Assembly (NCBI RefSeq): GCF_040365005.1
Contig: NZ_BAABWV010000008.1
Coordinates: 62,001 to 126,000 of the forward strand
Direction: 5' to 3'
DNA from: Antarcticimicrobium sp040365005
Lineage (GTDB): Bacteria; Pseudomonadota; Alphaproteobacteria; Rhodobacterales; Rhodobacteraceae
DNA length: 64,000 bases
The first letter of the stretch is position 1; every line of letters begins with the position of its first letter. Below the pieces are notes generated by a model. It was not told the origin of the DNA. It made no database searches and worked only from the letters and a program-made list of their open reading frames with translations. This document shows, in pieces, positions 60,643-64,000 of the stretch. The position numbers and the translations under genes are program-made.

Positions 60643-61694
60643 TGCTGTTGGTTCTGGCGCTTGTCGCCGGTCTCTGGGGGATCGGCTGGGCGGCTGGGCT
60701 GCCGCACCGGCTGCGCTGGACGATGATCGGGATGCTGTATCTCGCGGTGCTGGCGCTGCACCTTGTGCTGCCGGACCGGCATCCGCTGCGGCTGGCCACC
60801 GGGGAGTCGCCGGCGCTGTGGCTGTTGCTGGGCGGGGCCGCCCTGATCGCGCTGGTCTATGGCCGCGGCGTGCAGGTGTTGAAGCGCCGGGCAGGCGCCA
60901 AGGAGGACGCCGCCGAGCCGGCGAAACCCGCCGGCACCTTCTCCGAGACCGAACTCAACCGCTATGCCCGTCACATCGTGCTGCGCGAATTGGGCGGGCC
61001 GGGGCAGAAGCGTCTGAAACAGGCCCGGGTCCTGGTGATCGGGGCCGGCGGCCTTGGCTCGCCCGCGCTGCTTTACCTCGCCGCCGCCGGGGTCGGCACC
61101 ATCGGGGTGATCGACAATGACACGGTCGACGGCTCCAACCTGCAACGGCAGGTGATCCATACCGAGGCGCGGATCGGCATGCCCAAGGTGTTCTCGGCCG
61201 AGGTGGCGCTCAAGGCGCTGAACCCCTTTGTTGTCGTCCGGCCCTATCACCGCCGTCTGGAGGAAGAGATCGCCGCCGATCTCTTCGCCGAGTATGACCT
61301 GATCCTGGATGGCACCGACAATTTCGAGACCCGCTACCTTGCCAACCGGGTGGCGGTGGCACAGGGCAAGCCACTGATCTCCGGCGCCTTGGCGCAATGG
61401 GAGGGGCAGGTGAGCGTCTTCGATCCCGCCCATGACGCGCCCTGTTATCAGTGCATTTTCCCCGAGGCGCCGGCGCCGGGCCTTGCCCCCTCCTGCGCCG
61501 AGGCCGGGGTGATCGCGCCGCTTCCCGGCGTGGTGGGGTCGATGATGGCGGTCGAGGTGGTCAAGGTGATCGCGGGTGCCGGCGCCCCGTTGCGCGGCCA
61601 GATGCTGATCTATGACGCGCTCTATGGAGAAACGCGCCGGATCGGGCTGAAGCGGCGCGCCGATTGCCCGGTCTGCGGTGGCGTCGTGGCCTGA
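60642..61694 (+). CDS. membrane-anchored MoeB/ThiF-type adenylyltransferase
   Basis: This 350-residue E1-like adenylyltransferase of the MoeB/ThiF/HesA family activates the C-terminus of a ubiquitin-like sulfur carrier. About 90 N-terminal residues contain three hydrophobic helices (1-20, 26-45, 58-74), after which the ThiF domain starts. ATP-loop GAGGLGS is at 134-140. CYQCIFP and CPVCGG form the structural zinc site, and APSCAEAGV carries the likely catalytic Cys. Such an N-terminal membrane anchor is unusual for MoeB. No sulfur-carrier partner lies nearby. It follows dut with a one-base overlap. Confidence 0.88.
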   Translation: MLLVLALVAGLWGIGWAAGLPHRLRWTMIGMLYLAVLALHLVLPDRHPLRLATGESPALWLLLGGAALIALVYGRGVQVLKRRAGAKEDAAEPAKPAGTFSETELNRYARHIVLRELGGPGQKRLKQARVLVIGAGGLGSPALLYLAAAGVGTIGVIDNDTVDGSNLQRQVIHTEARIGMPKVFSAEVALKALNPFVVVRPYHRRLEEEIAADLFAEYDLILDGTDNFETRYLANRVAVAQGKPLISGALAQWEGQVSVFDPAHDAPCYQCIFPEAPAPGLAPSCAEAGVIAPLPGVVGSMMAVEVVKVIAGAGAPLRGQMLIYDALYGETRRIGLKRRADCPVCGGVVA

Positions 61695-61730
61695 CTCCGG
61701 GTGGGGCGGGTGCGCCCCGGTCGCCTTCGC

Positions 61731-63899
61731 TCAGCTCAGCCAGGTCAGGTCGTATTCGCTGGTGCCGGCCAGGTCGGTCAGCCGGATCTCGAAATCCAAG
61801 AAGCCGATCACGAGGTCGGCGCCGTCATCCCGGGCATCGAGCAGGAACGGGGAACCGTCCAGAAAGGCGATCTCGAGGGCGTCCTTCTCGATATCGAAGT
61901 CGCGGATCACGTCCGTGCCGGCGCCGGTTTCGAACACGAAGACATCGCGCCCGCGCCCGCCCCACAGGGTGTCGTCGCCTTCGCCGCCCACGATCACGTC
62001 GCGGCCGCGCCCGCCCCGGACCACGTCATCCCCTTCGCCGCCGAACAGATCGTCGTCTCCGCGCCGCCCCGAGAGCCTGTCGTCGCCACGGTTGCCGATC
62101 AGGATGTTGTCGGTGGCGTTGCCGCCCAGCCAGTCACTGCCATCGCCGGATACCGCGTGCTCGATCCTCGTGCCGGGGCCAAAGGAAAACAACGTGCTGT
62201 CACCGTCGCCGATGCCGCCACTGCGGGACAGGTTCACCGCGAGGTCGCCGGAGACCGCCGCGAGGTTGAGCCAGTCGGCACTGCCGCGCGGATCGGTGAT
62301 CTCGCCCCGGGCCGGATCGCTGTCGAGCAGGTCAAAACCCTCATCCGTGAAGGTATAGACATCGTTGCGGCCCGGCGTCGTGCCATGGGCGATGACCGAA
62401 AACCTGGACAGTTGGACGGATTTGTCGTTGTCCACGGTATCCTCTGCCCGCAGCGTCCAGCTGCCGGTCGCGTCCTCGCCGCGCAGGTGCTGCACGAGGA
62501 AGGTCCAGCTCAGCCCGTCCTTGGCGATATTGCCGACCGTATGGAAGGAGCGTTCGGTATCGGTCAGGGCGATCTCGGTCCCGTCGGGTGACACCAGGGT
62601 GAGTTGCAGGTCATGGATCCGGTCGGCCTGGATATGCACGCTCACCTCGACGGTTTCGATGTCGAACCCGTCCTCGGCCTCGATCACCGTGGCCAGCTCC
62701 AGCGCGGTGCCGTCGCCGGGAACGTCATGCACGACGGCGGGGGTGGGACCGTTTGTCACCTGTTCCTCGTTGGCCGAGGTCGCGGCGTCGCCGAACAGGC
62801 TCCAGACCTCGGCCATGCGCACGGCGGCCAGCGGATCGACCTCGCCATAGCCATAGTCGTTGCTGATGTGCCGCCCGCCGCCGTTCCAATGGGTATCGCC
62901 GTTGGTCTGCCAGGCGAAGCGTTCGCGCGGGCTGTCCATGTCGCGGCCGGTCTGCTGCGCCGACAGCGACAGGATTTCCTGCACGTCGCGCCAGCCCAGG
63001 TCGGGGTTGGCCTCCAGCATCAGCGCCACCACCCCCGAGATCATCGGCGTCGCCGCCGAGGTGCCGTCGAAGAACATGTAATCGGTTGGATCGTCGACCA
63101 GATCGCCAATCCCGGGCAATAGCCGGTTGGTCAGCCCGTAGGGATCGCCCCAATCGACGTCATGGGTGTTGTTGGTGGTGATGGTGCCGGTCTTGACGCC
63201 CATCCCGACCGGCGCGGTCACCAAAAGGTTGGCGCCACGGTTGGAATAGCCCAGCACAACCCCGGAATGCGAAGTCGCGCCGACCAGGATGAATTCGCGC
63301 AGCGTGTTGTAATACTCGGCCTGCGCGGTCGTGGATTCATTGCCGGCGGCCTTCACCAGGATCGTGCCCAGCCCGTAGCGGCCGGATACGGCGGCCTCCT
63401 GATAGGCGGCCGCGACCAGGGGGCTGCTTGTCACCGGGTCGCCCTGCGCGTATCTCGGCAGCCCGCCCCAACTGTTGTTCGACACGTCGACATGCTGCAA
63501 CGTCTCGAACAGGGCCTTGGCGAGCGGGTTTTTCTTCGTGTTCCACCATTCCTGAAGCCCCACCGACACCAGGCTGGCGTCAAAGGCAACACCGACCGCG
63601 CCCTCACCATCGGCCGACGCCGCGGTCAGCCCGGCGACACCGGTGCCATGGGTCTGGGACGGGTCTGGGTCGATGGCATAGCGCTCTCCCCGGAACAGCG
63701 GGAATAGCCCCGGGATCTGCTTTCCCGCCAGGTCCTGGTGGTGGAAATCGACCGATGTGTCATAGACGCCGACGATGACCCCCGAACCCGTGTATTCACC
63801 CCAGACGGTTTCCAGCCCGTTCAGCGCGGCCAAATGGCGTTGATGGGGATAGAGCGGATCGGTGGGCGTGAACGTGGCAATGGCAGAGGCGTCAGGCAT
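61731..63899 (-). CDS. secreted subtilase (S8) with P-domain and RTX repeats
   Basis: This is a 722-residue secreted protease. The S8 triad is Asp47 (VYDTSVD), His84 (THGTGVAGL) and Ser281 (DGTSAATPM), with oxyanion Asn187 (AAGNES). A P/proprotein-convertase domain follows (about 400-505, VEVSVHIQADRIHDLQLTLVSPDG, broken around RIHDL). Calcium-binding RTX nonapeptides (GGxGDD and GGRGRD types) fill 603-655, and a C-terminal tail typical of type I secretion ends the protein. There is no N-terminal signal peptide, which fits type I export by a transporter not in this window. The ATG at 63899 follows CGGAG. Confidence 0.9.
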   Translation of the reverse strand: MPDASAIATFTPTDPLYPHQRHLAALNGLETVWGEYTGSGVIVGVYDTSVDFHHQDLAGKQIPGLFPLFRGERYAIDPDPSQTHGTGVAGLTAASADGEGAVGVAFDASLVSVGLQEWWNTKKNPLAKALFETLQHVDVSNNSWGGLPRYAQGDPVTSSPLVAAAYQEAAVSGRYGLGTILVKAAGNESTTAQAEYYNTLREFILVGATSHSGVVLGYSNRGANLLVTAPVGMGVKTGTITTNNTHDVDWGDPYGLTNRLLPGIGDLVDDPTDYMFFDGTSAATPMISGVVALMLEANPDLGWRDVQEILSLSAQQTGRDMDSPRERFAWQTNGDTHWNGGGRHISNDYGYGEVDPLAAVRMAEVWSLFGDAATSANEEQVTNGPTPAVVHDVPGDGTALELATVIEAEDGFDIETVEVSVHIQADRIHDLQLTLVSPDGTEIALTDTERSFHTVGNIAKDGLSWTFLVQHLRGEDATGSWTLRAEDTVDNDKSVQLSRFSVIAHGTTPGRNDVYTFTDEGFDLLDSDPARGEITDPRGSADWLNLAAVSGDLAVNLSRSGGIGDGDSTLFSFGPGTRIEHAVSGDGSDWLGGNATDNILIGNRGDDRLSGRRGDDDLFGGEGDDVVRGGRGRDVIVGGEGDDTLWGGRGRDVFVFETGAGTDVIRDFDIEKDALEIAFLDGSPFLLDARDDGADLVIGFLDFEIRLTDLAGTSEYDLTWLS

Positions 63900-64000
63900 G
63901 GCGGTGCTCCGGTGACCGAGGACGGTGCGGTGATCCTGCCCGATCCTGCGCACCAAGTCATGCACCGATCACGGTAGCACGCGGTCAGGGCCTCCCGGTG

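Noticed and set aside
1..64000. CRISPR arrays, tRNA or rRNA genes, insertion sequences, prophage
   Set aside because: I saw no regularly spaced repeats, no rRNA-like sequence, no transposase or integrase motifs and no tRNA cloverleaf or CCA-ending hairpin set on inspection. A tRNAscan and IS search would settle this.

Overview
The window comes from a GC-rich alphaproteobacterium, most likely a member of the Rhodobacteraceae (Rhodobacter/Roseobacter group). The evidence is the grouping of TCA-cycle genes with ethylmalonyl-CoA (EMC) pathway genes (ecm, ccr, mch and a thioesterase-type mcl2), an HvrA-like H-NS protein, an rpoH2-type sigma factor with an upstream RpoE-like promoter, and Rhodobacterales-type palindromic intergenic repeats. 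It is chromosomal housekeeping DNA. I found no rRNA, tRNA, CRISPR array, insertion sequence or prophage.

Bases 1-8.7 kb (minus strand) carry the lower TCA cycle: mdh, then sucC-sucD-methyltransferase-sucA-odhB, with odhB cut by the window edge. Bases 8.8-12.5 kb (plus) carry a TauE-like exporter, mcl2, an NnrU-like membrane protein, a DUF1737 protein and mch. A PhaC-like hydrolase (minus) follows, then sdhCDAB (plus), a ZIP transporter and two tiny genes. Bases 18.8-21.8 kb hold a fold-III decarboxylase with a possibly structured leader, a DUF1989 protein and deoD. Bases 21.8-27.3 kb hold an hvrA-like gene and ecm (minus), then a PlsB-like acyltransferase and ccr (plus). TCA enzymes and the acetyl-CoA-assimilating EMC enzymes therefore occupy one 27-kb block. 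The succinyl-CoA-synthetase and succinate-dehydrogenase operons share an unusual tandem palindrome (TGTGATCACA-like, two copies 21 bp apart, about 112 bp before the start codon), which suggests one regulator for both.

Bases 27.5-37.4 kb contain a RecD2-like helicase, an SDR, a TIGR02186 protein with two tandem TauE-like exporters, and a BMP-type nucleoside ABC transporter. Bases 37.5-43.6 kb contain rimI, tsaB, a NifU-like protein, a universal stress protein, a branched-chain aminotransferase, a divergent Lrp regulator/amino-acid dehydrogenase pair and trpS. Bases 43.6-50.3 kb hold a rhomboid-fold protein lacking its catalytic residues, a DUF2892 protein, murJ, glnD and an LppC-like lipoprotein. 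Bases 50.4-57.1 kb hold rsmI-yraN-gshB-hydrolase, comM, a GST, a CobC-like phosphatase and cobU (cobalamin salvage; cobalamin is the cofactor of Ecm). Bases 57.1-64 kb hold rpoH2, a ChaN-like protein, coaBC, dut, a membrane-anchored MoeB/ThiF protein and a large subtilase with a P-domain and RTX repeats.

The most rewarding signals are regulatory and intergenic: the paired suc/sdh operators, a 20-bp direct repeat before ccr, a three-copy GATGCSGCAGTGCRG motif, a candidate speF-type leader, a hairpin before the H-NS gene and an RpoE-like promoter before rpoH2. Assignments rest on reading motifs, lengths and context; no database search was run.
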